This document shows, in pieces, positions 8,993 through 17,527 of a stretch of DNA of 64,000 nucleotides; position 1 is the stretch's first letter, and each line of letters starts with the position of its first letter. The stretch is from contig CBDANA010000009.1 in the NCBI GenBank assembly GCA_965197385.1, positions 744,001 through 808,000 of the forward strand, read 5' to 3'. Under the pieces are notes generated by a model. That model saw only the letters and a list, made by a program, of their open reading frames with translations. It had not been told where the DNA came from and did no database searches. The stretch comes from G963667915 sp965197385. GTDB lineage: Bacteria > Acidobacteriota > Vicinamibacteria > Vicinamibacterales > UBA823. The translations under genes and the position numbers were made by a program.

Positions 8993-10424
8993 GGGGATGT
9001 CCCAGTAGCTGTTGAAATTTGAAGCGGCGGCTCTTCACTGGTCGTGCTATACGACCGGTGACGAAACCGAGGTGCAAGCCTCCCAGTAAGGAGCCGCCAT
9101 GAAGAAGCAGTCTCGCACAGTCCCTCGCCGTCGCCAATCGGTATCCCCGACGCCACGGCACCTTCCGTTGGTCGATATCCTCATTGATACGCAGGCCGCG
9201 CTCCAGGAGCGGGTCGTCGCGTCTGGCCTGAAGGTACTCGAAGCCATGCTGGAAGAGGATCGGGCCGCCGTCTGTGGGCCACGGTATGCGCATCAACCTG
9301 CGCGCCAGGCGTATCGAACGGGGCATACGCCGAGTCAGGTCGTGCTGGGCGGGCGGAAGGTGGCGATTCGTCGGCCCCGTGCGCGGCGCGCCGGCGAGGA
9401 GGTTCCGTTGCCAACGGCCCGGGCATTCGCGAATGCGGACCCGCTGAACCGGCGCGTGGTCGACCAGATGCTGATCGGTGTGGCGACCCGCCAGTATGCG
9501 CGGAGTCTGGAACCGCTCGGCGCCGACGTCACCACGCGGGGCACGAGCAAGAGTGCGGTCAGTCGACGCTTTGTCGCGCAAACCCAGGCGCAGCTGGATG
9601 CGTGGCGGGCGACGCCGCTCGACGCGCTGGACCTGGTGGGGCTGCTGATTGATGGCGTGCACGTGGGTGGACACTGTATCGTTGTCGCCCTAGGCATCGA
9701 TAAAATGGGCGCGAAACACCCGCTCGGCCTGTGGGAAGGGGCCACGGAGAACGCGACGGTCTGTCAGGGGCTCTTGACCAATCTCGGCAGCCGCGGGCTG
9801 CGCACCGACCGGAGCCTGCTGGTGATCGTCGATGGCGCGAAGGCCCTCGACACGGCCGTGACCCAGACATTTGGGCGCGCCGCGCTGGTGCAGCGGTGTC
9901 AGGTCCATAAGGGCCGGAACATCTTGGAGCATCTCCCTGAGGCACAGCGGCCGGGGGTGAAGGCGGTCCTCACGCGCGCCTACACGAACAGCCCCGTCAA
10001 GACGGCCAAGCGTCTGCTGCAGGACCTGGCGCGGCGCTTGGACACTGACTACCCGAGTGCGGCCACGAGCGTGCGGGAAGGGCTCGACGAGACGCTGACC
10101 GTGCTCGGCTTGGGTCTGTCGGAGCGTCTCCAACGATCGCTCGCCACCACAAACGCCATCGAGAGTCTCCTCAGCCGAACGCGCCATGTGCAGCGCCATG
10201 TGAAACGCTGGCGCGGCGGGACGATGGTGCTGCGCTGGGTGGCCGCCGGGGTGCTCGAAGCGGCGAAGGGGTTCCGTCGGGTGCAAGGATGTCAAGATAT
10301 GCCCGCGCTGGTCGCTGCCCTCCTGGCACGCGACGCGCGGTTAGGACTCGGGGAGTCGTCAGAGATGGTTGCGTAGTCGTGAACCAAGCTGCCGCTGAGT
10401 TTCAACAGCGCACGGGACATCCCC
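8993..10424. mobile_element. IS256-family insertion sequence with 8-bp target duplication
   Basis: A 1432-bp element has inverted ends of about 30 bp beginning ggggatgtccc (left) and mirrored at the right. It is flanked by direct repeats ctcttcag at 8985-8992 and 10425-10432. The 8-bp duplication is characteristic of IS256. Excision in silico restores the reading frame of the flanking gene exactly. Confidence 0.92.
9099..10376 (+). CDS. IS256-family (mutator type) transposase
   Basis: The 425-residue protein shows the mutator-transposase DDE arrangement. The first Asp is in LLIDGVHVGGH, the second in LLVIVDGAKALD, and the glutamate is in the C-terminal TTNAIESLLSRTR segment. The conserved RCQVHKGRNILEHLP motif lies between them. 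The start ATG follows an aaggagccgcc ribosome-binding site. No lesions are visible, so the element may be mobile. Confidence 0.93.
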   Translation: MKKQSRTVPRRRQSVSPTPRHLPLVDILIDTQAALQERVVASGLKVLEAMLEEDRAAVCGPRYAHQPARQAYRTGHTPSQVVLGGRKVAIRRPRARRAGEEVPLPTARAFANADPLNRRVVDQMLIGVATRQYARSLEPLGADVTTRGTSKSAVSRRFVAQTQAQLDAWRATPLDALDLVGLLIDGVHVGGHCIVVALGIDKMGAKHPLGLWEGATENATVCQGLLTNLGSRGLRTDRSLLVIVDGAKALDTAVTQTFGRAALVQRCQVHKGRNILEHLPEAQRPGVKAVLTRAYTNSPVKTAKRLLQDLARRLDTDYPSAATSVREGLDETLTVLGLGLSERLQRSLATTNAIESLLSRTRHVQRHVKRWRGGTMVLRWVAAGVLEAAKGFRRVQGCQDMPALVAALLARDARLGLGESSEMVA

Positions 10425-11029
10425 CTCTTCAGCGTGATCGAGTGTTGGCTCCGCTCCCGTTCATCTAGTACCTGAGTCGCCACGACATAGAACTTCCATT
10501 GACCCATCTCCAAAGGATCGATGGTGCATTTGTCTTTATGCGCGAGCAGTGCTAAGACGTATACGTCGGCATCACGTGTAGCTCGGCTTGCCCGTCGGTT
10601 GATTTCGGCATTCCACGAGCGCGTAGCCCGTACACCGAGTGAGATCGTGGACAGTTTGTTCTGGTGCCAGCTTTAGACATAGGCCGCCGACTTTACTTCG
10701 ATCTTGATACCAGACTCAGTCTGCAGGTCGAACGCGGCCCACTCGTCTCGGACAACGTCGGTGCGAATACCAACAGCGCGAGCGACGATGTACTCAGCCA
10801 GACGGCCTCGCGTGGCATTGCTGACAAGGTCCAACACGCTCCAGCGCCAGAAATCGACCAGGTCGGGCTGGCCGCGCACGTTTTTGCCGTCTATCTTTAG
10901 TCGCTCATGCCCTCTCTTGCGCTGAGTCTCGATAGGTCCTAGTTCCATCGACACGCCCCCGAACCGATAACACTCATTCAGAGTTCTAGCACAACTCGCG
11001 CTGAGAATTAGTCTATACCTCGGGTTCAA

Positions 11030-11287
11030 AGGGGACGGGGGTTACGCGGGTGCGCGGCGTCCCACTCGCGGGCAAGGCGTTGGGCTGTTAACAGCCTAGA
11101 GATCCCGTGAACCCGTTAGCCGGTCATGTTAGAAACTTGTGTTCGTTGTGCCACCGTAGCCACTCCGGGTGCAACTTTGTGCAAGATTTTCCGGGACACG
11201 GCCCACGAACGGCCACCATCGGCCAAGGTGAGGGACAACAGACGCCTAAATACCGAGGTCGGCCGCGATCGCCCACGGTTGAGCGTT
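11030..11287. other. Non-coding stretch with Sel1 and integrase remnants
   Basis: No intact gene is visible. On the minus strand, 11047-11088 reads AQRLAREWDAAHPR, the tail of a Sel1-repeat-like protein; the same tail recurs at 28021-28089. The phrase gtgcaactttgtgcaagatt near 11169 matches the sequence beside the integrase remnant at 6893. The short motif ggggacgggggtt near 11032 recurs at 35113 and 35517 and marks old mobile-element junctions. Confidence 0.5.
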
Positions 11288-11329
11288 GCTTAGGAGGCGG
11301 TTACTCTATCCGGGCTGAGCTACACGCGC
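11288..11329 (-). repeat. Partial tRNA-Arg copy (5' half)
   Basis: Forty-two bases match 5460-5501 of tRNA-Arg(CCT) with one mismatch (5475 G versus 11303 A) and no gaps. The copy covers the acceptor 5' strand, the D-arm and the anticodon loop but lacks the T-arm. It may be an attachment-site duplicate of an integrated element or a decayed second tRNA gene. It is not a functional tRNA. Confidence 0.7.
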
Positions 11330-11518
11330 GTGCAGACGCTTTCACGAGTGTAGCAGAGCGTCGTGGCTTTGCTACTGCGGGAGGGCGCCGCGTCAAGCGG
11401 GAACCGCAGCTCCCTCATTGCACGGATTTTCGTCAGCGGTCCGCCTGCCGGTTCCCGCGCCGTCCGGCCCGTCGGCCAGCGCTAACGTTGCCCCCGTGTC
11501 CTACCGATACCGACACTT

Positions 11519-11707
11519 GTGGCTCGGTTTTTCACGTCCGACGAGACGTATATCCGCTCCGAAACGCGATACGGGCCAGCTGGCCAAGGATTCGAACTGG
11601 TTATCACCGGTGCGGATGGGTCCGCGACCGTCGAGCGGTACGAGCGCCAGCAGGAGCTCAGTAAACGGTGGATCCAGCTCGAAACCGACATGCGGCGTGA
11701 CGGATGA
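11519..11707 (+). CDS. Small hypothetical protein
   Basis: A 62-residue frame starts at GTG and reads MARFFTSDETYIRSETRYGP. It is acidic-to-mixed in composition, has no membrane segment or signal, and ends at TGA. It is not recognised as a known family. Its composition looks protein-like rather than like a shadow frame, and no better frame exists here. It lies upstream of and convergent with apt. Confidence 0.45.
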   Translation: MARFFTSDETYIRSETRYGPAGQGFELVITGADGSATVERYERQQELSKRWIQLETDMRRDG

Positions 11708-11768
11708 GCCGGGCCACGCCCCAGCGCCTTCTAGCCTGCTTGCCAGGCGAGCCTATCACCACGGGCGC

Positions 11769-12284
11769 CTAGTACCGCAGGACCGCCAGGATCTGTTCCC
11801 CTTCCAGACGCGATCGGCCGTTCAGATCCGTAAGCTCGATAAGGAAGGCGACCCCGTGGACCGTGCCACCCGCCTGCTTCACCAGGTCGACGGTCGCCCG
11901 GGCAGTGCCGCCTGTCGCAAGCAGGTCATCCACGATCAGCACCTGCTGCCCGTGCACAATGGCGTCGGCGTGCATTTCGAGCGTGTCGGTGCCGTATTCG
12001 AGCTCGTAGGTCATCTGGATCGTCTTCGCCGGCAACTTCCCCGGCTTGCGAACGAGGACGAAGCCGGCATTGAGCCGGTCGGCCACCGCCGCGCCCAGGA
12101 TGAATCCGCGGCTCTCGATTCCGACCACGACGTCGACTGTCGCCCCACGATACGGCGCGGCCATGCGGTCGACCGCCACGCGAAAGCCGTCGCGGTCACG
12201 CAGTAAGGTCGTGATGTCGTAAAACAGGATGCCCGGCTTCGGAAAATCGGGGATGTGTCGGATCTTCGATTTTAGCGTGTCCAT
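11769..12284 (-). CDS. apt: Adenine phosphoribosyltransferase
   Basis: The 171-residue enzyme salvages adenine to AMP using PRPP. It begins IRHIPDFPKPGILFYDITTL, the characteristic apt N-terminus. The flexible-loop region is ESRGFILGAAVA, and the PRPP-binding motif is VLIVDDLLATGGTA. It ends in TAG at the length normal for the family. The ATG lies within the 3' end of the upstream acylphosphatase gene, a 13-base overlap, so the two genes are expressed together. Confidence 0.96.
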   Translation of the reverse strand: MDTLKSKIRHIPDFPKPGILFYDITTLLRDRDGFRVAVDRMAAPYRGATVDVVVGIESRGFILGAAVADRLNAGFVLVRKPGKLPAKTIQMTYELEYGTDTLEMHADAIVHGQQVLIVDDLLATGGTARATVDLVKQAGGTVHGVAFLIELTDLNGRSRLEGEQILAVLRY

Positions 12285-12598
12285 ACATCATCCGAGAGGA
12301 TCGAGAATCCGGCGCCGGTCCCGCGCGGGGCGCGGACGTCGACCTCGACGGCGTCCACGCGCGCCGCCGCCGGGCCCTGGCGCAACGCCGCTTCAAAGCG
12401 TTCGAGCGTCGCCAGGTCTCCCTCGGCCAGGACATCGACCCCTCCGTCCTCCCGATTGACCACGTGCCCGTGCAGTCCTTCGCGGTCCGCCGCCGCCTCG
12501 GTGAAGAATCGGAAGCCGACGCCCTGAACTCGTCCGCGTACCACGTAATGCCGTGCCGCCACCACCACGATACTCGTCGTCCCGCTTGTGTGCCCCAT
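12272..12598 (-). CDS. acyP: Acylphosphatase
   Basis: A protein of about 108 residues hydrolyses acyl phosphates. The catalytic arginine lies in VRGRVQGVGFRFF and the catalytic asparagine in VVNREDGGVDV. The chosen ATG (12598) gives MGHTSGTTSIVVVAARHYVV; a slightly longer frame exists upstream but lacks homology. The gene overlaps the start of apt by 13 bases. Confidence 0.93.
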   Translation of the reverse strand: MGHTSGTTSIVVVAARHYVVRGRVQGVGFRFFTEAAADREGLHGHVVNREDGGVDVLAEGDLATLERFEAALRQGPAAARVDAVEVDVRAPRGTGAGFSILSDDVWTR

Positions 12599-12650
12599 CG
12601 AAATGTCGATTATAGCCCACCGCACGGACTGCTAGAATGTGTGTGTCGCA

Positions 12651-12775
12651 ATGAAAAATCGCGCCATGCCTGAATTCGACACCCATCGCTTCGGCAGCTC
12701 TCCCATTCAAGTGCTCAAGCTCATCGACCGGCCCGGCCGTCACGACCTGCGCGAAATCGCCGTCACGATCGAGTG
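12651..12775 (+). pseudogene. Urate-oxidase-like N-terminal fragment
   Basis: The frame from ATG 12651 reads MPEFDTHRFGSSPIQVLKLI and then RHDLREIAVTIEC. This resembles the N-terminus of cofactor-independent urate oxidases (Tyr-Gly-Lys-Ser, then RHDL). Homology stops after about 40 residues, and a truncated IS5-type copy begins about 100 bp downstream. The family call is tentative because only the first strand region is present. Confidence 0.45.
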
Positions 12776-12873
12776 CAGCTGGACGAACGGCGCGGCGTCT
12801 CAAGGACTACCGCACGAGAAGCTGGTCGGACGGCGGGGGATGTCGCGGCCGCCTTCTTTGATGCGGTCCAGGC

Positions 12874-13308
12874 CCCGGTCACGATTCTTGGTAAACGTCG
12901 TGGGATGCCAGACCGGGTCGTCCATATGCAAGCCGACGAACCAGCGGAACAGCAGGTTGTCGTTGAGCTCTTCCAGCAGCAGCCGTTCGCTCCGGATCGT
13001 GTACAGCACCTGCAGCAACAGGGCCCGCAACAATGGCTCAGGCGGGATCGACGGACGTCCCGTCTTGGCGTACAGGCCGGCGAACCTGCGCGACATCGTC
13101 TTCAGCGCGTGATCCGTCAGCGCGCGGACCGCGCGGAGCGGAGGATCGGCCGGCACGCGCTGTTCCGGCGACCGGTAACTGAACATGTGATGGGTCTGCT
13201 CATCGTGTCCGCGCATGAGGTGGCTCCCTTCAGCAATATTGGGAGCATGGGAGTACGCCGGGATCGATCTGTCGATCCCATTCCACAGACTTTTTCAGCA
13301 GCCTGCTA
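12874..13308. mobile_element. Truncated copy of the IS5-family element
   Basis: From ccggtcacgattcttggtaa to the terminal ctgctag, this stretch repeats 6384-6818 almost exactly. It includes the transposase N-terminus on the minus strand and one terminal inverted repeat. The left two thirds of the element are missing, so the copy cannot encode a complete transposase. Confidence 0.88.
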
Positions 13309-13746
13309 GGGCTAGAAGTGACCCGCCCCCCAAGGTTGAGCCAGTTCTTATGAGAGAGCTGGGCTCATGATCAGGCCGCTCAGGGGCGCTGGGCTGAGGG
13401 CTGCCGGAGCCGGTGGCCGAGAGCCCAGCGCACGGTGGGGCCGCACCGTGTTGTCCTCGCGCCGCCATCGTTCGATCAAGATCTTGGCTTCCGTCAACGT
13501 GGAGAAGATCTCGCGGTCGAGCAGTTCGTCGCGCAGTTGCCCGTTGAACGATTCCACGTAGCCGTTCTCCCAGGGACTTCCCGGCTCGATGAACAGCGTC
13601 TGCACCTGCAGGGCGTCCAGCCACAGCCGGATGCGCGTGGCCGTAAACTCCGGGCCGTTGTCGAGGATATGGAGATGACAGGAAGGGCGCCCTCACCCCA
13701 TCTCCGCATAGTCTCCGTGCAATCACGACAAAGCGGGGAGGCCAGC

Positions 13747-15003
13747 ATGAGACAGGATGAGAGGCACCACACGTTGGACGACATCTTCGTGGGCATCGAT
13801 CTGGCGACCCGTCAGCACCAGGTGGTCGTCCTCGATGGGCAGGGACACCGCCTCACGAGCTTCAAGGTTTCGCATTCTCGAGAGGGGCTGCGCGAGCTCG
13901 TGGAGCGCTGCTCGGCCCGTCGAGTCGGCCGGGGACGAGGTACGGTGCACTTCGCGTTCGAGGCCACCGGACACGTGTGGGAGGCGGTTGGTGCATTCTT
14001 TGAGCAGCGCGCGCTTCGGTATCACGTCGTCAATCCGCTCGCGACCTTCCGGGTGCGCGAGGCTCGGCAGATGGGATGCGACAAGCGAGACCTGACCGAC
14101 GCAGAGCAGATCGCGCAGCTGCTGCGCACGGGGGTCGTGACCAAGTGCCAGCTCTTGCCCGCTCGATACATGCAACTGCGGCGAGCCTGGGGCGAGTATC
14201 AGCGTCTACGCTGCGAGCGCGCCCGCCTCAAGACCCTGCTCGTGCATCAGCTCTACGGCGTGTTTCCGGAAATCGTCGGCGAGTGGAAAACCGTCACGGC
14301 GCCTGGGTGCCTCGCGGTGCTGCGGGCGGGCTTGCCCCCGCAGGACATCGCGATGCTGACGAAGCCGGCCTTCATCCGAGTCGTGCAAGAGCACCGGCGG
14401 GGACGGCGGATGTGGCGCTTCAAGATTGAGCAAGTCTGGGAGAAGGCCGGGAGGACGGTGGCGGCGCTCCATGGGCATGAGGCCGCCATGCGTGAAGTGA
14501 CTCGGCTGGTCGAGCGTCTCGACTTCGTCGGCGACCAACTCGATCGCGTCGCGGGCGAGCTCCAGACCGACCTCGAGGGGTTTGAGGAGCCGACGTATCT
14601 CGCGACGTTGCCGGGGACCGGGTGGGTCACGATCGCCGGGCTACTCGCCGAGATCGGCCCCTTTCACCGATTCCGGCACGGCCGGCAGTTAGTGAAGCTC
14701 GCCGGCCTGCAGCCGTCGAGACGGGAAAGCGGCCAGCACGCGGGCCGCACACCGATCAGCAAGCGCGGCCGGGCGCAGCTGCGCGCCGTGGTCTACATGG
14801 CCACGCTGTCGTCCATACGCCATACCCGGCGCCTGAGAGCCCACTACGAGCGCCTCACGCAGCGCGTCACGCGGCCCCTGCCCCCCATGCAAGCGATCGG
14901 GGCCTGCATGACCAAGCTGCTGCACTACGCGTTCGCCGTCGTCCACAACCAAACGGCGTTCGACGTCAACCACGTGTGGAGGGATGATCCGATCGCCGCC
15001 TAG
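13747..15003 (+). CDS. IS110-family DEDD recombinase/transposase
   Basis: The 418-residue protein starts at ATG 13747. It has the RuvC-like N-terminal DEDD domain (IFVGIDLATRQHQVVV; FAFEATGHVWEA; DKRDLTDAEQIAQLL) and a C-terminal Transposase_20 domain with LPGTGWVTIAGLLAEIG and the serine-containing region KLAGLQPSRRESG. It looks intact and ends in TAG. Enzymes of this family are guided by a structured RNA encoded in the element's non-coding end. Confidence 0.93.
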   Translation: MRQDERHHTLDDIFVGIDLATRQHQVVVLDGQGHRLTSFKVSHSREGLRELVERCSARRVGRGRGTVHFAFEATGHVWEAVGAFFEQRALRYHVVNPLATFRVREARQMGCDKRDLTDAEQIAQLLRTGVVTKCQLLPARYMQLRRAWGEYQRLRCERARLKTLLVHQLYGVFPEIVGEWKTVTAPGCLAVLRAGLPPQDIAMLTKPAFIRVVQEHRRGRRMWRFKIEQVWEKAGRTVAALHGHEAAMREVTRLVERLDFVGDQLDRVAGELQTDLEGFEEPTYLATLPGTGWVTIAGLLAEIGPFHRFRHGRQLVKLAGLQPSRRESGQHAGRTPISKRGRAQLRAVVYMATLSSIRHTRRLRAHYERLTQRVTRPLPPMQAIGACMTKLLHYAFAVVHNQTAFDVNHVWRDDPIAA

Positions 15004-15230
15004 AGACCTGAGGCTCCGGCTCCGGCCGGAGAGGAGGCCATGCCGACCGTTGTCCTGAGCCCTTCGAGTCGAAGACAGCTCGACGCCCGTCCGCCAGGCA
15101 CCCTCCGCTCCTCGGGTATGAGTCCGGATGACGCACGATGGGCCGGCTCCAGCGAGCCCGTGCCCGTATCTGTCCCTCGATTGGACAGCCCAACGGCGCC
15201 GAGAGCCTTGACAACTTGGTCATAGCACGC
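15004..15230 (+). ncRNA. Candidate bridge/seek RNA region of the IS110 element
   Basis: The 227-bp right end of the element has no credible gene. Self-complementary runs such as ggctccggctccggccggag at its start suggest a structured transcript. In IS1111-type elements the guide RNA maps downstream of the recombinase, and that layout is seen here. The assignment is inferred from family knowledge and position; its ends and target loops were not determined. Confidence 0.35.
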
Positions 15231-15778
15231 GGAGCGACTGTGCGCGGGGAGGCCATGCGTCACGAACAGCTCCGCCAACGTCTCGAGCACCTCGGGCGTC
15301 CGCACCCGCCGGGCGACCACAATCGCCAAACATTCCCGCGAATACTCCTCGACGACGGTCAGGATCTTCAGCGGTCGCCCGTCGGGCGTCCGCGCCGTCA
15401 GCAAGTCATACGCCCACACGTGGAGGCGATACGCGGGCCGGCAACGCACACACGACCCGTCGGTGAGCCACAACCGGCCCCGGTTGGGCTGTTTCTTGGG
15501 GACTTTCAGCCCTTCCCGCCGCCACCGCCGTTCGACCCGTTTGGGATTCACCGGCCACCCCTCCCCCCGCCACAGCCCCGTGATCCGCCGATACCCATCC
15601 CGCCCATACGCGGTCGCCAACGCGATGATCCGTTCCACCACCCGCGGCTCAGCATCCGGCACCCGCGCCCGATGCCGGTGCGTGGACCGCGCCGGGCCCA
15701 GCCCGCGACAGGCCCGCCGCTCGGAGACGGCCACCTGGTGGCGGACTCCGGCCCCCGCCTGCCGGCGTCTCGGCGGGC

Positions 15779-16057
15779 TCAGACGTGCCCCGAGGGCACC
15801 TCTGTAAGAATCGCGTGGTCGAGGGCTGGGTCCGCCACCAGCTGCTTGAGCCGCGGGTTCTCGCGCTCGAGCTCCTTGAGCCGCGTGGCCTGATCGAGCC
15901 GCAAGCCCCCGTACTCCTTCCGCCCCCGAGAGTACGTCTGCTCGCTGATCCCGAGTTTCTTACAGACCTGGGGCGTGCGCAGACCGCGGCTCAGCTCCAC
16001 CTCGGCCTGCCGCAGCTTGCTGACAATCTGTTCCGTGCTCTACCGCTTTGTGGGCAT
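15779..16057 (-). pseudogene. IS3-family orfA with early amber codon
   Basis: The frame from ATG 16057 reads MPTKR-stop-STEQIVSKLRQAEVELSRG. The TAG (16040-16042) replaces the Tyr normally found in KRYS/KRFS of IS3 orfA proteins. The rest encodes the helix-turn-helix TPQVCKKLGISEQTYSRGRK and the leucine-zipper region RLKELERENPRLKQL. It precedes the split orfB. Confidence 0.75.
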
Positions 16058-16115
16058 CCTGCCGCCTCCTTCCGCCCAAAATCCTAACGCTGGATCTGGA
16101 CCGGTTTAAGGGGGA

Positions 16116-16268
16116 CAGGCCAACACCGCCGGAGGGTGCGCCAGCACGGGGCGGCAACGCATCGCCGAGATCACCCCCACCTCGTTGCACCAACGCGTGC
16201 CGGTCGTGCTCGGCAGCCGGGAGGACGTGCAGCGATACGAGCGGCTCGCGGCAGGTCAGGATGCGTGA
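16116..16268 (+). pseudogene. fbp: Fructose-1,6-bisphosphatase class I, C-terminal fragment
   Basis: Fifty codons read GGCASTGRQRIAEITPTSLH followed by QRVPVVLGSREDV and end at TGA. This is the characteristic C-terminus of class I FBPase. The remainder of the gene is missing to the left, where the IS3 element begins. The fragment therefore marks a gene destroyed by IS3-associated rearrangement. Confidence 0.8.
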
Positions 16269-16492
16269 GGGCAGTGTCAGAGGGTGAACACCCTATCTGA
16301 TGCCCAACATCTGATGCCCAACACAGGCACCTGACACCGCGGGGCGTGCGCCTATTTCGCGCTGGGGGGGGGCATTCTAGGGGGTACAATTTCGCGCCCC
16401 TAGCAGGTCCGCAACCCGCGCAAGAGTTCACCGCCTCAAGCCGACACCTGTTAGACTGTCACGTACTACTACCGGCTGAAGGAGAGATCACT

Positions 16493-17527
16493 ATGGACCA
16501 CAAAGTCGTCGACATCGGCGGCGTACAACTACCGGATATCCCGCCCAAGGTGATCAAGCCAGGCGTGATCGCTGTGCTCATCCTGGTCGGGCTGTTCAGC
16601 ACGCTCTACCAAGTGCAACCGGAGGAAGTTGGCGTCGTGCTGCGGTTCGGGCGCTACGTCCGCACCACCGAGCCGGGGCTGCGCACCAAGCTACCCTTCG
16701 CCGAGACGGTGCTTAAAGTACCGGTACAGCGCCAGCTCAAGATGGAGTTCGGCTTCCGCACCCTCGAAGACGGCATCCGCAGCCGCTTCTCGGAACGCCA
16801 GTTCGCCGATGAGGCCGTCATGCTCACCGGCGATCTGAACGTCGCCGTCGTGGAATGGATCGTGCAATATCGCGTGTCCGATCCCTACCAGTTCCTGTTC
16901 AAAGTCCGTAACATCGAAGCCACCTTCGGCGCGATGAACGAAGCCGTCATGCGCGAGGTCGTCGGCGATCGGACGGTCACCGAGGTGCTGACCGTCGGCC
17001 GGCAGGATATCGAGACGCGGGTCGAAGAGCAGCTGCAGGCACTGGTAGGCCAGTACGAGATGGGCATCGCGGTCGAGCAGGTCGTCCTGCAGGACGTGAA
17101 CCCACCCGACCCGGTCAAGCCGTCGTGGGACGAGGTCAACCAGGCGCAGCAACAACGCGACCGCCTGATCAACGAAGCCCGCGCCGCCTACAACGCGGTC
17201 ATCCCGCGCGCGCGCGGTGAAGCGGAGCAGGCCGTCCTCCAGGCCGAGGGCTACGCGCTCGACCGGGTCAACCGTGCGCAGGGTGACGCCGCCCGGTTCA
17301 CGGCGGCCTACGAGGCCTACCGTCAGGCGCCCGAGGTGACGCGCCGGCGGCTCTATCTGGAAACGATGCAACGGGTGCTTCCCAAGGTCGGCGGCAAGGT
17401 GTTCCTCGCCGAAGCCGCGACCGGCGTGTTGCCGCTGCTGCCGCTGGACACACTGCGGCAGCGCCTCACGACAGACGGATCTGCGCCGCCCGCCGGCGCC
17501 CGCACCGACCCGGGAGGTGACCGATGA
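16493..17527 (+). CDS. hflK: SPFH/band-7 protein HflK
   Basis: The 344-residue membrane protein forms, with HflC, the cage that surrounds and modulates the FtsH protease. A single N-terminal membrane helix (about residues 21-40, VIKPGVIAVLILVGLFSTLY) is followed by the band-7 domain (PEEVGVVLRFGRYVRTTEPG). A coiled-coil rich in Ala, Glu and Arg then leads to a Pro-rich tail. The ATG at 16493 sits behind a ggagag ribosome-binding site. The stop overlaps the hflC start as ATGA. Confidence 0.93.
   Translation: MDHKVVDIGGVQLPDIPPKVIKPGVIAVLILVGLFSTLYQVQPEEVGVVLRFGRYVRTTEPGLRTKLPFAETVLKVPVQRQLKMEFGFRTLEDGIRSRFSERQFADEAVMLTGDLNVAVVEWIVQYRVSDPYQFLFKVRNIEATFGAMNEAVMREVVGDRTVTEVLTVGRQDIETRVEEQLQALVGQYEMGIAVEQVVLQDVNPPDPVKPSWDEVNQAQQQRDRLINEARAAYNAVIPRARGEAEQAVLQAEGYALDRVNRAQGDAARFTAAYEAYRQAPEVTRRRLYLETMQRVLPKVGGKVFLAEAATGVLPLLPLDTLRQRLTTDGSAPPAGARTDPGGDR

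Larger units (their letters stand above)
8903..11029 (-). pseudogene. PD-(D/E)XK nuclease-like gene, split by IS256 and a TAA
   Basis: Joining the two flanks of the IS256 element restores one frame. It starts at about 11029 (MNPRYRLILSASCARTLNEC) and has a conserved core GRLAEYIVARAVG, WAAFDLQTESGIKIEVKSAA. This resembles the E...D...EVK pattern of restriction-endonuclease-like folds. A TAA at 10673-10675 replaces the likely Gln of AAYV-SWHQ. The frame then reads ADVYVLALLAHKDK and QHSITLK, crosses the IS256 insertion, and ends with SLEALCDGEVAFSGLAAEVN at TGA 8903. The biological role is unknown; similar folds occur in restriction and phage-defence proteins. Confidence 0.65.
13664..15230. 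mobile_element. IS110-family (IS1111-like layout) insertion sequence
   Basis: The boundaries are inferred from the interrupted IS3 orfB. IS3 sequence stops after cgggccgttgtc at 13663 and resumes at ggagcgactgtgcgcgg from 15231. The element is about 1567 bp, with a short left non-coding end of about 83 bp and a long right non-coding end of about 227 bp. No terminal inverted repeats or target duplications are seen, as expected for the family. Confidence 0.8.
13348..15750 (-). pseudogene. IS3-family orfB transposase in two pieces
   Basis: The upstream piece (about 15231-15750) contains GYRRITGLWRGEGW, RLHVWAYDLLTARTPDGR and LAELFVTHGLPAH. The downstream piece (13348-13663) continues with DNGPEFTATRIRLWLDALQV, PWENGYVESFNGQLRDELL and the terminal region. 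Together they form an rve integrase core with the DDE residues. The IS110 insertion separates THGLPAH from DNGPEF. The gene would be complete if the IS110 were removed. Confidence 0.8.
13318..16113. mobile_element. IS3-family element (copy A), split by IS110
   Basis: Fragments of orfA and orfB on the minus strand lie either side of an IS110 element at 13664-15230. Outer ends are near gacccgccccccaaggttga at 13325 and the complement of ccggtttaagggggacagg near 16100-16118. The IS3 element itself truncates a fructose-bisphosphatase gene on its right side. Both transposase genes are broken. Confidence 0.7.

Noticed and set aside
12773..12873. Coding segment between the urate-oxidase-like fragment and the IS5 copy
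   Set aside because: A 33-codon open frame exists but matches nothing recognisable and is bounded by junctions.
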